DNA of 16,441 bases, from NCBI GenBank assembly GCA_020634575.1, contig JACKBM010000077.1:1-16441 (forward strand), given 5' to 3'. The number at the start of each line of letters is the position of its first letter. Position 1 is the first letter of the stretch. This DNA comes from Ardenticatenales bacterium (GTDB lineage: Bacteria > Chloroflexota > Anaerolineae > Promineifilales > Promineifilaceae). The position numbers and the translations under genes are program-made. Under the pieces are notes generated by a model that worked only from the letters and a program-made list of their open reading frames with translations, did not search any database and was not told the origin of the DNA. Of the stretch, positions 1 through 7,964 are shown piece after piece.

Positions 1-12
1 CGCAGCTATGCC

Positions 13-495
13 CTAATTCATCTGCCCTAACAACCCATATTTCGCCAACCGCGCCCCGGCGTCGAAGGGGTCGATGGCCAGGGCCTGGTTGTAGTAGTCG
101 AGGGCGGTGCGGTATTTGCCGAGCTGTTCGTAGATGCGGCCGAGGTTGATGAGGGGGAACTGCCGTTCGTCATAACGCTCGGCGGTGGTTGCTTTTTCCA
201 GCCAGGGGATCGCCTCTTCCGGGCGATCCAATTCGATGAGGTAGGCGCCGATGTCGTTGTAGGGGTTGCCAAAGGCGGGATCAACGGCGATCGCCTGCTC
301 GCAGACGGCGATGGCGTCTTCATAGCGACTCATCATGCTGTAGGTCCAGCCAAGATAGGTGTAGGCCTCAGCCGTCGGGTACATGTCGATGGAGCGCCGG
401 TAAAGCTGAATCGCTTCGCTGAAGGCGCCACGGAACTGTAATCGCTGCGCCTGATCCACCAATACCAACGCTTTTTCGCGGGCAATTTCACTCAT
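13..495 (-). CDS. TPR-repeat protein
   Basis: A 160-residue protein made almost entirely of tetratricopeptide repeats. Four helical-pair repeats can be read at about residues 8-39, 41-73, 74-106 and 112-143. Each carries the usual small and aromatic pattern (for example YLGWTYSMMSRYEDAI, then AIAVDP) and ends in a D/Y-P turn. TPR domains are protein-protein scaffolds; no catalytic domain, signal peptide or membrane segment is visible, so it is probably a cytosolic adaptor. The partner cannot be told from sequence. It is the last gene of a minus-strand run after mutS2 and the NUDIX gene, 36 nt downstream of the NUDIX stop. The ATG at 495 has only a weak ribosome binding site (GGTG). The gene is complete: its TAG stop is at 13-15. 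Confidence 0.88.
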   Translation of the reverse strand: MSEIAREKALVLVDQAQRLQFRGAFSEAIQLYRRSIDMYPTAEAYTYLGWTYSMMSRYEDAIAVCEQAIAVDPAFGNPYNDIGAYLIELDRPEEAIPWLEKATTAERYDERQFPLINLGRIYEQLGKYRTALDYYNQALAIDPFDAGARLAKYGLLGQMN

Positions 496-531
496 AAGGC
501 ACCAGTTTAGCGACGCGACGTTGGATCATTG

Positions 532-1020
532 TTAGCGCCGGAAATAATCGGCCAGAACCTGGGTGTGCAGGGGGAAGGCCAGCTCGACCGGCCGGTCCAC
601 CACCAGCCGCTCACTCGCCTCCGCCGTCGGCACAAAAGCCGGCAGAGCCGCCGGCGCCACTGGCGCCGCCTGACCAAAAACCAATACCGTCCCATCCGGC
701 GCACTATGAACGGCGAAGAGGCGAATACCGGCCGGATCAATCACCAGGCCGGTCTCCTCCTCAACTTCACGCGCTCCGGCGGCCTGCCAGCTCTCGCCCA
801 GGTCGATGAAGCCGCCGGGCAGCGCCAGCTGCCCCGCCCGCGGCGCCACCGCCCGGCGCACCAGCAACACCCCATCCCCCACCGGCACCAGCGTCACCGC
901 CACCGGCAATGGGTTCAGATAGCTTATTTGGCCGCAATGCTCACATTGGCGCGGCCACGGCAACTCTGCCGGGAACGGCGTGCCGCAAAACGAACAGTGG
1001 CTATGGCGTATCCAGGCCAT
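532..1020 (-). CDS. NUDIX hydrolase with N-terminal zinc ribbon
   Basis: A 162-residue pyrophosphohydrolase of the NUDIX superfamily, which cleaves nucleoside diphosphates linked to another group. A four-cysteine zinc ribbon comes first (C9-x2-C12 and C26-x2-C29), a pairing also seen in NADH pyrophosphatase (NudC)-like and ADP-ribose-type NUDIX proteins. The NUDIX box is complete: G70-x5-E76-x7-R84-E85-V86-x-E88-E89-x-G91-L92. The substrate cannot be assigned. The start is clear: ATG at 1020 has AAGGAG five bases upstream, inside the 3' end of mutS2, and the mutS2 stop is two bases away, so the two genes are translationally coupled. A housecleaning role on oxidised or unusual nucleotides next to a MutS-family gene is plausible but is inference. 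One ACCGGCCGGT palindrome (587-596) encodes D-R-P-V near the C terminus. Confidence 0.92.
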   Translation of the reverse strand: MAWIRHSHCSFCGTPFPAELPWPRQCEHCGQISYLNPLPVAVTLVPVGDGVLLVRRAVAPRAGQLALPGGFIDLGESWQAAGAREVEEETGLVIDPAGIRLFAVHSAPDGTVLVFGQAAPVAPAALPAFVPTAEASERLVVDRPVELAFPLHTQVLADYFRR

Positions 1021-1022
1021 CG

Positions 1023-3476
1023 TTACTCCTTAAACTTGGCCACGGTGACGCCGGAGCCGCCTTCGCCGTCCTTGCCCTCTTCCCAACTATTCACATCGCG
1101 ATGTTTGGCCAGGACCTTGCGGACAGCGGTGCGTAACCGGCCGGTGCCCTTGCCATGAATGATGCGCACCCAGGGCAGGTTGGCCAGGAACGCCTGGTCA
1201 AGGTATTGCTCCAGCCGTTCCAGACCCTCTTCAATCCGCTCGCCGCGCAGATCCAGCTCCGCGCCGGGCGAGGCGGCTTCACGGGCCAGGCGGGGCGCCC
1301 CACTCTCGACCAGCTGCGGCTCTTCGCGCTCCTTGAGCTCCAGGTCGGTGAGGGCCACCCGCATCTTCATGCGGCCGATAGCCACTTCCGCCTCTTTCTT
1401 GTCCAGGGAGACGATATCGCCTTTGACGTTGAGCGTCTTAACGAGAACGTTGTCGCCAACCAGGAAATGTTTGCGGGCCGGCTTGGCTGGCTTCTTTTTC
1501 TCTGGTTCCGGTTCGGGCAGGGAGTCGGTAAGGGGGGCGTCGACCGGCCGGTTGGCCAGATCCTCGGCCACCTTGTCCACATCCTGCTTCAGCTTCTTCA
1601 CCGAGGTGGCCGAGCCGACGCTGCGTAACCGCTTTTGCGCCCGCCGGATCTCCTCGCGCACTTCGTTTAGCTCCGCTTCCGCCCGGGCGCGTGCCTCGAT
1701 GAGAACTGTCTCCCGCTCCGCCTCGATGGCGCGCAGCCGCGCTTCCAGCTCCTCTTTCGTCTCCTCCGCCTGCTTCCGGGCCACCCGGGTGGCCGCCTCA
1801 TCAGACAGCATCTTTTCCCGAATATCATAAATCGAGCCCAGCATCGTCTCGGCGGCTGAGCTGCCCTGCCCCAGCAGCGCCAGGGCGTCGGTGATAATCG
1901 TTTCGTCCAGCCCCAGCCGCCGGGCGATCGCCACCGCATTGGAGCGACCGGGCAGGCCAATGGTCATTTCGTAGGTTGGCGACAGGGTCTCTTCGTCAAA
2001 GAGCAGCGAGGCGTTGGTCGCCCCGGGCGTCTCAGCGGCGTAGATCTTCAATTCCGGGTAATGGGTGGCGACGAAGGTGGTCGCGCCTTTGTCGCGCAAA
2101 AAGTTGACGATGGCCTGGGCGATGGCGGCGCCCTCGGCCGGGTCCGTGCCCGAGCCCAGCTCATCCAGCACCACCAGCGACCGCTCATCCACCTGGTTCA
2201 AGATGCGGATAATGTTGCTGATGTGGCCGGAAAAAGTCGACAAGCTCTGTTCAATCGACTGCTCATCGCCGATGTCGGCAAAGACATTGTCGAACACCGT
2301 CATACGCGCATCCACCGCCGGCAGGTGCAGCCCGGATTGGGCCATCAAAGCCATCAGCCCAATTGTCTTCAGGCTAACGGTCTTGCCGCCGGTGTTGGGG
2401 CCAGTGATAAGCACATGGAAGATATCCTCTTCCAGCAACAGATCGGTCGGCACCACGGTGGCTGGGTCCAACAACGGGTGGCGGGCCGCCTTAATCCAGA
2501 TAACCGAGCCGGGATGGGGATTGCGCGGCGGCGGCGTCCATTTGGCCCGCTCATTGGCATGTTTGGGCGGCCGCGGCGGCTCAAATTCCCGCCAATCAAC
2601 CAGGTCTGGTCGCACGCCATTCAGCATGTTGGCGTAACGCGCCCGGGCGAAGATCAGGTCCAGTTCAGACAACCGATCCACTACTCGGATAATCGACTCC
2701 GCCTGGTCCGCCACCTTGGCTGACAATGCCGCCAGGATCCGGTTGATCTCTTCTTCTTCCTGCAGCTGCAGGCCGCGATATTCGTTGTTCAGCTCGACGG
2801 TGTTGAGCGGCTCAATCCAGAGGGTGGCCCCGGTACCGCTGTGGTCGTGGACGATCCCTTTGATACGGCCCCGGGCATCCGCCTTGAGCGGCACCACGTA
2901 ACGGCCGCTGCGCATGGTGATGATCGGCTCTTGCAGGTATTGGTTCTGGCTACTTTGCAGCAGCCGGGTCAGCTTCTCCTGGATGCGGCCATGGGCAGTG
3001 CGCAGCTGGGCACGCAGGTTGGCCAGCTTGACACTGGCGCTGTCCAGAACCTCGCCCCGCTCGTCAAACGTGTTGCCAATGGCTGAAACCAGCCCCGGAC
3101 AGGGTTCGATCAGCTCGGCGATCTCAGCCAGGTGCGGGTAGAGGTTCGCATTCTTGGTGAGGTAGCGATTCAACGCCCGGCCGGCGATGATGGTCGAGCG
3201 GATATTCAGCAGATCCTCCGCCGGCAGAGTGAAGCCGCGAATGGAATTGTCTGCCGCCCGGCGCACATCGCGGGCGCCGCCAATCGAGACATCGCTGCTG
3301 CGGTCAAACAGCATGACAGCTTCTGCGGTCTCCGCCTGCCAGCGCTGGGCTTCGTAAAGGTGGGTGGTCGGCGTGAGGCTGCGCGCCAGCGCCTGGCCAC
3401 CGCTAAACCCGGTGTAGCCGGCCAATTTTTCCCGGACTTTGTTGAACTCCAGGGTAATTAATGACTTCTCATCCAT
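1023..3476 (-). CDS. mutS2: Endonuclease MutS2 (MutS-family ATPase with Smr domain)
   Basis: An 817-residue protein with the full MutS2 layout: MutS core/lever region, ATPase domain, coiled coil, basic linker with a KOW-like segment, and a C-terminal Smr domain. In this numbering Walker A (GPNTGGKT) is at 359-366, the GDEQSIEQSLSTF signature near 403-415, Walker B (LVVLDELGSGTD) at 434-445, and ATHY at 470-473. A Glu/Arg-rich coiled coil spans about 553-643. Smr motifs LDLRG (741-745) and HGKGTG (774-779) are present, so the nuclease domain looks active. MutS2 acts on branched DNA (suppressing recombination) and in some bacteria on collided ribosomes; it is not canonical mismatch repair. The frame stays open upstream to 3617, but family N termini begin like MDEKSLITLEFNKV, so I chose the ATG at 3476, which has GGAA about 8 nt upstream. 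The basic, proline-rich insert at about residues 300-323 is slightly unusual. Confidence 0.96.
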   Translation of the reverse strand: MDEKSLITLEFNKVREKLAGYTGFSGGQALARSLTPTTHLYEAQRWQAETAEAVMLFDRSSDVSIGGARDVRRAADNSIRGFTLPAEDLLNIRSTIIAGRALNRYLTKNANLYPHLAEIAELIEPCPGLVSAIGNTFDERGEVLDSASVKLANLRAQLRTAHGRIQEKLTRLLQSSQNQYLQEPIITMRSGRYVVPLKADARGRIKGIVHDHSGTGATLWIEPLNTVELNNEYRGLQLQEEEEINRILAALSAKVADQAESIIRVVDRLSELDLIFARARYANMLNGVRPDLVDWREFEPPRPPKHANERAKWTPPPRNPHPGSVIWIKAARHPLLDPATVVPTDLLLEEDIFHVLITGPNTGGKTVSLKTIGLMALMAQSGLHLPAVDARMTVFDNVFADIGDEQSIEQSLSTFSGHISNIIRILNQVDERSLVVLDELGSGTDPAEGAAIAQAIVNFLRDKGATTFVATHYPELKIYAAETPGATNASLLFDEETLSPTYEMTIGLPGRSNAVAIARRLGLDETIITDALALLGQGSSAAETMLGSIYDIREKMLSDEAATRVARKQAEETKEELEARLRAIEAERETVLIEARARAEAELNEVREEIRRAQKRLRSVGSATSVKKLKQDVDKVAEDLANRPVDAPLTDSLPEPEPEKKKPAKPARKHFLVGDNVLVKTLNVKGDIVSLDKKEAEVAIGRMKMRVALTDLELKEREEPQLVESGAPRLAREAASPGAELDLRGERIEEGLERLEQYLDQAFLANLPWVRIIHGKGTGRLRTAVRKVLAKHRDVNSWEEGKDGEGGSGVTVAKFKE

Positions 3477-3690
3477 AATTTTTTCCGCGCACTTATCGCG
3501 CTCCATGGGCAGCCAGCGCATAGGGGCTGGACCGCAGGCCGGAAGGAGACAAACATTCGGCGTGCCAGCGCTCCATCCAACCCTAGAATCGCCGGACAAG
3601 TCTGAGGAAAGCAGCAATGCCCGACAAAATGTCGATTTTCAATTACCTGAACAGTAGAGGCGTGTTTAGTTGAGGACAGTCACGGGGAAC

Positions 3691-3719
3691 AGTATAGTGG
3701 GCTGCGCTCGATTAATCAA
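3691..3719 (-). promoter_or_regulatory. Predicted sigma70-type promoter of the mutS2 operon
   Basis: On the minus strand, TTGATT (3719-3714) is followed by a 17-nt spacer and TATACT (3696-3691), close to the sigma70/sigmaA consensus with optimal spacing. Transcription would start near 3684 and leave a leader of about 200 nt before the chosen mutS2 ATG. This was found by eye; no start-site data are available. Confidence 0.6.
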
Positions 3720-3737
3720 TAGATAATTTCCGCATCC

Positions 3738-3797
3738 GAGACCCGTAGCCTGCGAACGACATACAAAAAGATAACGTGCCCAAAGGCTACGGGTCTC
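3738..3797. repeat. 13-bp perfect inverted repeat with 34-nt loop
   Basis: GAGACCCGTAGCC (3738-3750) is repeated in reverse complement as GGCTACGGGTCTC (3785-3797). It starts 20 nt past the sulfatase stop. The loop is long and no T-run follows on either strand, so it is not a standard intrinsic terminator. The loop contains CGAACGACATA (3753-3763), which recurs at 13306-13316, suggesting a remnant of a dispersed repeat. Confidence 0.7.
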
Positions 3798-3817
3798 TCG
3801 CGCGGCGTTGGCAACCC

Positions 3818-5332
3818 TTACCACCGCCTATCCTGCCGATACGGCACCACATCACACGTTTCCATGTACCAGCGCAACAACCGCTCCCGCAGCGTGTTCA
3901 AAATAGCTTGATAGGCCGGGTCGTCGATCAGGTTGTGTTCTTCCAGCGGATCCTGCACCAGGTCATACAGCTCATCCGGCTCGTCCAGCCGCTGGACGTA
4001 TTTGTGCGTCTGGGTGCGGCACATGGCGGCTTTGGTGTGGTAGGGCGCCTCGTCCGTCACCTGCAGGCGCAGGCGCGGGCCGTAGAGGCCGGTAAACTCG
4101 TCGGGCAGCACGCCGGCCAGACTGTCCAGCTCCATCGCCTGCGTCTCGCCACGGCGGCGGCCGCCCTCGCAGAAGACGGCATCACGGTGCGCCGCGGTCG
4201 TGCCGGCGATGAGGGGGAGCAGGCTGCGGCCAAAATGGTCATAGCCGGGCTCGATGCCGGCCAGCTCGTAGACGGTGGCGCTGAAATCAACCAATTCGAC
4301 CAGGGCATTGACGATACCGGGCTGAACCGGCCGGTCCGCGGGCGGCTTCACAATAAACGGCACGTGGGTCAGGCAATCTTCCATCGTGTTCTGTGTTTTC
4401 TCCACCAGCCCATAGTCGCCCGTAAAATCGCCGTGGTCGGCGAAGAGGAAGATAGCGCTGTCGTCATAATGGCCGCCGTCACGAAGCGCCTCAAGCAGCA
4501 GGCTGAACTGGTGGTCCAGCCGGGCGCACATGCCGTAGTAAACGGCGCGCAGCTCCCGCCAGCGGGCCTCATCCCAACCAGCCAACCCCTGGTTTTGGGC
4601 GATGCCCTGGAGAATGGCGGGTTTGCCCTGCCAACCGGCCGGTGCCACGGCCCGCCGCGGCAACTGCTCCCGGTCGATCAGACTGTACCAGGGCTCCTCA
4701 ACGCAATAAGGTGGATGGGGGTAGCTGAGCGGCAGGTAGAGCGCAAAGGGTTGCTCGCCGTCATAGCCCCGCACAAAGTCCAGCGCACCCAACACCATCG
4801 CCCAATCGGTGTCACAATAGACCGGCTCACTGCCCTTTTCCAGCCGTCCTTTGAGAAAACTGTAAAAGTTGTCGCCGCCGGGTTCGCCGCGCCAGGCCAG
4901 GTCGCCGCCGTGCGGCCCCTCCCGCGGCGTGCAGCCCCAGCGTTCGTAGTCGGCGGCGGCGGGCTTAAAGTGGATGTCGCAGTACGCCTCGTACCCATCC
5001 TGCCCGGGCACCAGGTCGTTTTTGCCGCCCCACCAGACGAAGTAACCATTCTCCTTGAGGATACGCAACAGGTTGGGCTCGTCATGCTCCGGGTGCAGCA
5101 TGTGGAACATGGTGCGGTGGCCGCGCACATGCGGGTACCAGCCAGTCATGAAGCTGCACCGGCTGGGGGTGCAGACCGGGTTCTGGCAGAAGGCATTGGC
5201 AAAGGAGACCGCTTCAGCGGCCACAAAGGCATCCAGGTTCGGCGTATGGGCCGCCGGGTTACCCAGATGCCCCATGACATCCGCCCGCCACTGGTCGGGG
5301 TTAAAGATGATGATGTTGGGTTTTTTGGGCAT
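3818..5332 (-). CDS. Type I (formylglycine-dependent) sulfatase
   Basis: A 504-residue arylsulfatase-family hydrolase that would remove sulfate esters from a sugar or other organic sulfate. The N terminus reads PNIIIFNPDQWRAD, the usual sulfatase opening, with D13 as a likely metal ligand. The key motif is C54-T-P-S-R58, the C-x-P-x-R signature whose cysteine is converted to formylglycine. Other expected parts are PHPPY (H206), the metal-binding pair D299-H300 in FADHGD, and K312. No signal peptide is visible, so it would act in the cytoplasm on imported sulfated substrates. The substrate is unknown and no sulfatase-maturating enzyme lies in the window. The start ATG at 5332 has AAGGA about 12 nt upstream, which is rather far. 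It seems monocistronic: repeat-bearing gaps flank it on both sides. Confidence 0.93.
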   Translation of the reverse strand: MPKKPNIIIFNPDQWRADVMGHLGNPAAHTPNLDAFVAAEAVSFANAFCQNPVCTPSRCSFMTGWYPHVRGHRTMFHMLHPEHDEPNLLRILKENGYFVWWGGKNDLVPGQDGYEAYCDIHFKPAAADYERWGCTPREGPHGGDLAWRGEPGGDNFYSFLKGRLEKGSEPVYCDTDWAMVLGALDFVRGYDGEQPFALYLPLSYPHPPYCVEEPWYSLIDREQLPRRAVAPAGWQGKPAILQGIAQNQGLAGWDEARWRELRAVYYGMCARLDHQFSLLLEALRDGGHYDDSAIFLFADHGDFTGDYGLVEKTQNTMEDCLTHVPFIVKPPADRPVQPGIVNALVELVDFSATVYELAGIEPGYDHFGRSLLPLIAGTTAAHRDAVFCEGGRRRGETQAMELDSLAGVLPDEFTGLYGPRLRLQVTDEAPYHTKAAMCRTQTHKYVQRLDEPDELYDLVQDPLEEHNLIDDPAYQAILNTLRERLLRWYMETCDVVPYRQDRRW

Positions 5333-5349
5333 GGTTGTTAGCGTTCCTT

Positions 5350-5463
5350 AGGTTCGTAGTAAAGGGCTTTAGCCTTTTGTGATCATCCGGACAGCCGTTG
5401 GTTGACGCGACAGCAGCCCCTAAAAGGATGCACTCGGAACGCAAAAGCGTTTACTACGAACCT
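5350..5463. repeat. MITE/REP-like element with 14-bp terminal inverted repeats
   Basis: AGGTTCGTAGTAAA (5350-5363) matches the reverse complement of TTTACTACGAACCT (5450-5463) perfectly. Just inside each terminus is a small hairpin with a similar GCTTT-type loop but different stem bases: AAGGGCTTTAGCCTTT on the left, and AACGCAAAAGCGTT (5438-5451) on the right. The 114-nt unit fills the gap between the sulfatase start and the PhzF stop and encodes nothing convincing. It looks like a non-autonomous mobile or REP-type repeat. A short related half-site (ACTACGAAC) is at 13302-13310. Confidence 0.7.
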
Positions 5464-5495
5464 GGACCGCACCGTGACCACTTGCAAAAGCCAGC

Positions 5496-6287
5496 CTACA
5501 CCACCAACTCACCCTGCAACACCGTTACCGCCTGGCCGCCCAACCGGGCGCGGTCGCCAGCCAGGCGCAGGTGCAGCAGGCCGCCGCGGGCTGAGGCCTG
5601 GAAGGCGCGCAGCTCCGTCCGGCCCAGCCGTTCTGCCCAGAAGGGCAGCAGGGCACAGTGGACCGACCCGGTGACCGGGTCCTCGTTGACGCCAACCCAG
5701 GGCGCAAAATAGCGGGAGACAAAATCGTAATCAGCGTCCGGCGTGGCGCTGGTGACCACGACGCCGCGTTCCGGCAATGTCCGCAGCGCGCCAAAATCGG
5801 GTTGCAGGGCGCGTACGGCTGCCTCGTCGTCCAGTTCCAGCAGGTAGCGGGCGCCAAATTTGCCCACGTAGCGCGGTGACACGCCCAGGATGGCTAGCAA
5901 CTCCGGCGGCGCTTCGGCCGGCGTCGTGGCCAAAACTGGAAAATCCAGCTCGATCAGCTCGCCGCGCCGTTCCGCTGTGAGGAGACCGCTGCGCGTCTGG
6001 AAGCGGGCCGGTTCAGACGGGCCAAGCAGGCCGGTTTCCCAGAGAATGTGGGCCGTGGCCAGGGTGGCATGGCCGCACAGATCAACCTCAGCCGCCGGCG
6101 TGAACCAGCGCAGGGCAAAACCATCAGCCGCCGGCATCACAAAAGCTGTTTCCGATAGATTCATCTCGGCCGCCACCTGCTGCAGCCAGCTGTCGGGGCG
6201 GGCCTCCGTCAGCAGGCAAACGGCCGCCGGGTTGCCGGCAAACGGCACAGTGGTGAACGCATCAACTTGAAAGAGCATGAAAGACAT
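5496..6287 (-). CDS. PhzF-family isomerase/epimerase-like protein
   Basis: A 263-residue protein of the PhzF (phenazine biosynthesis-like, diaminopimelate-epimerase fold) superfamily. Members move protons in isomerisation reactions; most paralogues, like this one, have no known substrate. Recognisable blocks are DAFTTVPFAGNPAAV (9-23), NLSETAFV with the likely catalytic E46, the DLCGHATLATAH loop (69-80), and EDPVTGSVHC (202-211), the anion-binding turn of the second half. Length is normal for the family. ATG 6287 is used as the start, with AAGG about 9-10 nt upstream; a second ATG at 6278 is possible. It follows the nucleotidyltransferase stop by 9 nt, so it is the distal gene of the same transcript. 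Nothing links it to phenazine synthesis here. Confidence 0.92.
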   Translation of the reverse strand: MSFMLFQVDAFTTVPFAGNPAAVCLLTEARPDSWLQQVAAEMNLSETAFVMPAADGFALRWFTPAAEVDLCGHATLATAHILWETGLLGPSEPARFQTRSGLLTAERRGELIELDFPVLATTPAEAPPELLAILGVSPRYVGKFGARYLLELDDEAAVRALQPDFGALRTLPERGVVVTSATPDADYDFVSRYFAPWVGVNEDPVTGSVHCALLPFWAERLGRTELRAFQASARGGLLHLRLAGDRARLGGQAVTVLQGELVV

Positions 6288-6296
6288 AGCGTCGCC

Positions 6297-6869
6297 TTAC
6301 CAGGGCAGAATGGTGAGCCGGGGCCAGCAGCGCTGCCAGCGCTCACATTTGGCTTCGTACACCGCCTGGCTGACCTGACGCTTGTTGGGCCGGACGGTCA
6401 GGCTAAATAGATCGTCCAGGCCGAAGGGGGCGCAGAGGTCGTAGCTGGCGCCAACCGGCCGGATCGCCAGCGCCGTCGCCGTGGTCGGCCAGCTGGCTAC
6501 GGCCTGTTCGATGGCGCCGTAGGGGGCCATCGCCTGGCCAAACTTGGCCGCGTACCAGAGATGAACGCGGGCCTGGTTCTTGATATCAACCTGGACCGGC
6601 ATGGCGGCAAAGAGCGGCGCCGCCCGCTGAATCACCTGATCCTCACCCTCGTACGAAAGGTCGCCGGCATCAAAATAGACCAGGTCAATGTCCTTGATGT
6701 GTGCAGTCAGAGTGTAACCATGAGCAGCGTTCCAGACGGTCTGGGCCAGGCAGCCGGCGCCGAGGTAGCCAGCGGGCAGATTTAGCTGCGCCAGACCATC
6801 CAGGGCCACCTGGAGCAATGGGCTTTGCCGGACGATGGCCCAGAGTTGCTCGGCAAAATTGGGGTCCAT
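6297..6869 (-). CDS. NTP_transf_6 (DUF925/COG3575)-type nucleotidyltransferase family protein
   Basis: A 190-residue protein that looks like the small COG3575 nucleotidyltransferase family. A glycine-rich block LGAGCLAQTVWN (36-47) is followed by KDIDLVYFD (59-67), giving the D60-x-D62 pair, and by VDIKNQARVHLWY with a third acid, D95. These match the G[ST]-like turn and carboxylate triad of the polymerase-beta fold. The target of the transferred nucleotide is unknown for the family. The start ATG at 6869 overlaps the TGA of the upstream gene (TGATG), which implies translational coupling; a TTG one codon earlier is less likely. An ACCGGCCGGT palindrome (6872-6881) sits right at this junction, in place of a clear Shine-Dalgarno sequence. 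Confidence 0.82.
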   Translation of the reverse strand: MDPNFAEQLWAIVRQSPLLQVALDGLAQLNLPAGYLGAGCLAQTVWNAAHGYTLTAHIKDIDLVYFDAGDLSYEGEDQVIQRAAPLFAAMPVQVDIKNQARVHLWYAAKFGQAMAPYGAIEQAVASWPTTATALAIRPVGASYDLCAPFGLDDLFSLTVRPNKRQVSQAVYEAKCERWQRCWPRLTILPW

Positions 6870-7864
6870 CAACCGGCCGGTCCCGCCTGACTGAGTGCAT
6901 AGAGTTGATCAGCCAGCTCGGTAATCTCCTGCCGCATGGTCAATTGCGCCAGCCAGGCGGCAGGGATGCCTTGCTCGCCGTAATAGGCGCCGGCCAGCTG
7001 GCCGTATACGGCAGCCGTCGTGTCCGCGTCGTCGCCCAGGTTGGCCGCCAGTAGGCAGCCGTCGGCGAAGTTCTGGCTCATAAAAAAGGCCCAGAGCGCC
7101 GCCTCCAGCGATTCCACCACATAGCCGGTGCCGCGAATTTCGGCCCGGCCCGTACCGGAACGGCTGAAGCGCGAGCGATGTGAGGCTGGCGGCAGTTTGT
7201 CCTTGAACGAACCCGCCGCAACCCCGGCAATCTCCGGCACCAGCGGCTCGGCCAACCAGAGGTCCGGCACCGGGCTGAAGCTGGGGGCCAGCAGCTCATG
7301 TTTGGCCGCTCCGGACAGGGCGCCCAGGATAAGGCCGGCAAAGTAGCGGCAGCCATCCAGCGCCGCCGGGGCGCCATGGGTGGTGCGGGAGCTCTGGGCA
7401 GCCAGCGCGATCGCCCGGGCCGGCGTGGCGGCAAAGGCCAGGGGCAGCGGTGCCAGCCGCATAATGGAGCCATTACCGGCCGAATATGGGTCCGTCGCGC
7501 CGCTGTACGGTTCACCACTCCGCTCAAAGCGGCGCAAGGCGGCGCTCACTGTGTTGCCGATGTCAAAACAGACGCCGTTGCTGCTCAGATAGCCTTCGCG
7601 ATACCAGCGTACGTAGCGCTGCATCTGGTCAGCCGGGTCAAAGCCCCCCTGTTCGACCAGGCTGACCGCCAGGCAAAGCGCCATCGAAGTGTCGTCGGTC
7701 CATTGACCTGGCTCCAACTCGAAGGGACCACCGCCGACCATGTCGCTGATCGGGGCAAAGCTACCCGGCGGCTTAAATTCCAATGTTGTGCCCACGGCAT
7801 CACCACAAGCCAGCCCCAGCAGCGCCCCCCGGTAACGGTCCTGTTGTGTGATCTCATCTGCCAT
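6869..7864 (-). CDS. ADP-ribosylglycohydrolase (DraG/ARH-like)
   Basis: A 331-residue member of the ADP-ribosylglycohydrolase family, enzymes with two metal ions that cleave N- or O-glycosidic bonds of ADP-ribose, either on modified proteins (as DraG does) or in small molecules. Diagnostic parts: [16 protein letters not shown] (10-25), WTDDTS with metal ligands T56-D57-D58, [11 protein letters not shown] (130-140), and [19 protein letters not shown] (275-293), which supplies D278, D279 and D281 as likely ligands. I chose ATG 7864 because GAGG lies 8 nt upstream; the frame is open to a TTG at 7888, but that has no ribosome binding site. No nitrogenase or DraT gene is present, so nitrogenase control is not supported. 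The position downstream of a nucleoside hydrolase and a transporter suggests ADP-ribose or nucleoside salvage (inference). Confidence 0.92.
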   Translation of the reverse strand: MADEITQQDRYRGALLGLACGDAVGTTLEFKPPGSFAPISDMVGGGPFELEPGQWTDDTSMALCLAVSLVEQGGFDPADQMQRYVRWYREGYLSSNGVCFDIGNTVSAALRRFERSGEPYSGATDPYSAGNGSIMRLAPLPLAFAATPARAIALAAQSSRTTHGAPAALDGCRYFAGLILGALSGAAKHELLAPSFSPVPDLWLAEPLVPEIAGVAAGSFKDKLPPASHRSRFSRSGTGRAEIRGTGYVVESLEAALWAFFMSQNFADGCLLAANLGDDADTTAAVYGQLAGAYYGEQGIPAAWLAQLTMRQEITELADQLYALSQAGPAG

Positions 7865-7895
7865 CGCGTACCTCGCTGGCTCGCACAAGCATATT

Positions 7896-7957
7896 GGCCG
7901 CGAATCTCGCGAATCTTCGCGAATTCATATTAGCGGGAATTGGCGCAATTCGCGGCC
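7896..7957. repeat. Inverted three-unit array, CGCGAAT family
   Basis: Left arm: CGCGAAT at 7899-7905, 7908-7914 and 7918-7924. Right arm: ATTAGCG (7929-7935), ATTGGCG (7939-7945) and ATTCGCG (7948-7954), the mirrored and slightly eroded units. Spacing is 9 then 10 on the left and 10 then 9 on the right, so the arms are exact mirror images. The outermost 10 bp (GGCCGCGAAT 7896-7905, ATTCGCGGCC 7948-7957) pair perfectly. It fills the gap between the MFS gene and the ADP-ribosylglycohydrolase gene. It could fold as one long hairpin in RNA and may attenuate or process the transcript. Confidence 0.8.
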
Positions 7958-7964
7958 CCATCTC

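Larger units (their letters stand above)
3477..3817. other. 341-nt intergenic region between mutS2 and the sulfatase gene
   Basis: No convincing gene lies here. The mutS2 frame is open to 3617, but that extension (residues such as GWSAGTPNVC) does not look like a MutS2 N terminus. The stretch holds the predicted mutS2 promoter (3691-3719), a long leader, and a 13-bp inverted repeat (3738-3797) just past the sulfatase stop. Confidence 0.7.

Noticed and set aside
3477..3617. N-terminal 47-residue extension of MutS2
   Set aside because: MutS2 proteins begin near the LEFNKV block. The extension is Cys/Pro/Gly-rich, unlike the family, and its first start has no convincing ribosome binding site.
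3738..3797. Intrinsic terminator of the sulfatase gene
   Set aside because: The stem is good (13 bp), but the 34-nt loop and lack of a T-run on either strand do not fit an intrinsic terminator; it is kept as a repeat only.
3776..5341. 521-codon plus-strand open reading frame opposite the sulfatase gene
   Set aside because: It mirrors the sulfatase gene, whose C-x-P-x-R and metal motifs are clear. The plus-strand translation has no recognisable domain and is an artefact of GC-rich codon bias.
5496..6287. Phenazine biosynthesis
   Set aside because: PhzF-like folds are widespread and mostly unrelated to phenazines; no other phz gene is present.
6869..7864. Nitrogenase regulation by DraG
   Set aside because: The protein is of the same family, but there is no draT or nif gene in the window, and the family covers many other ADP-ribose hydrolases.
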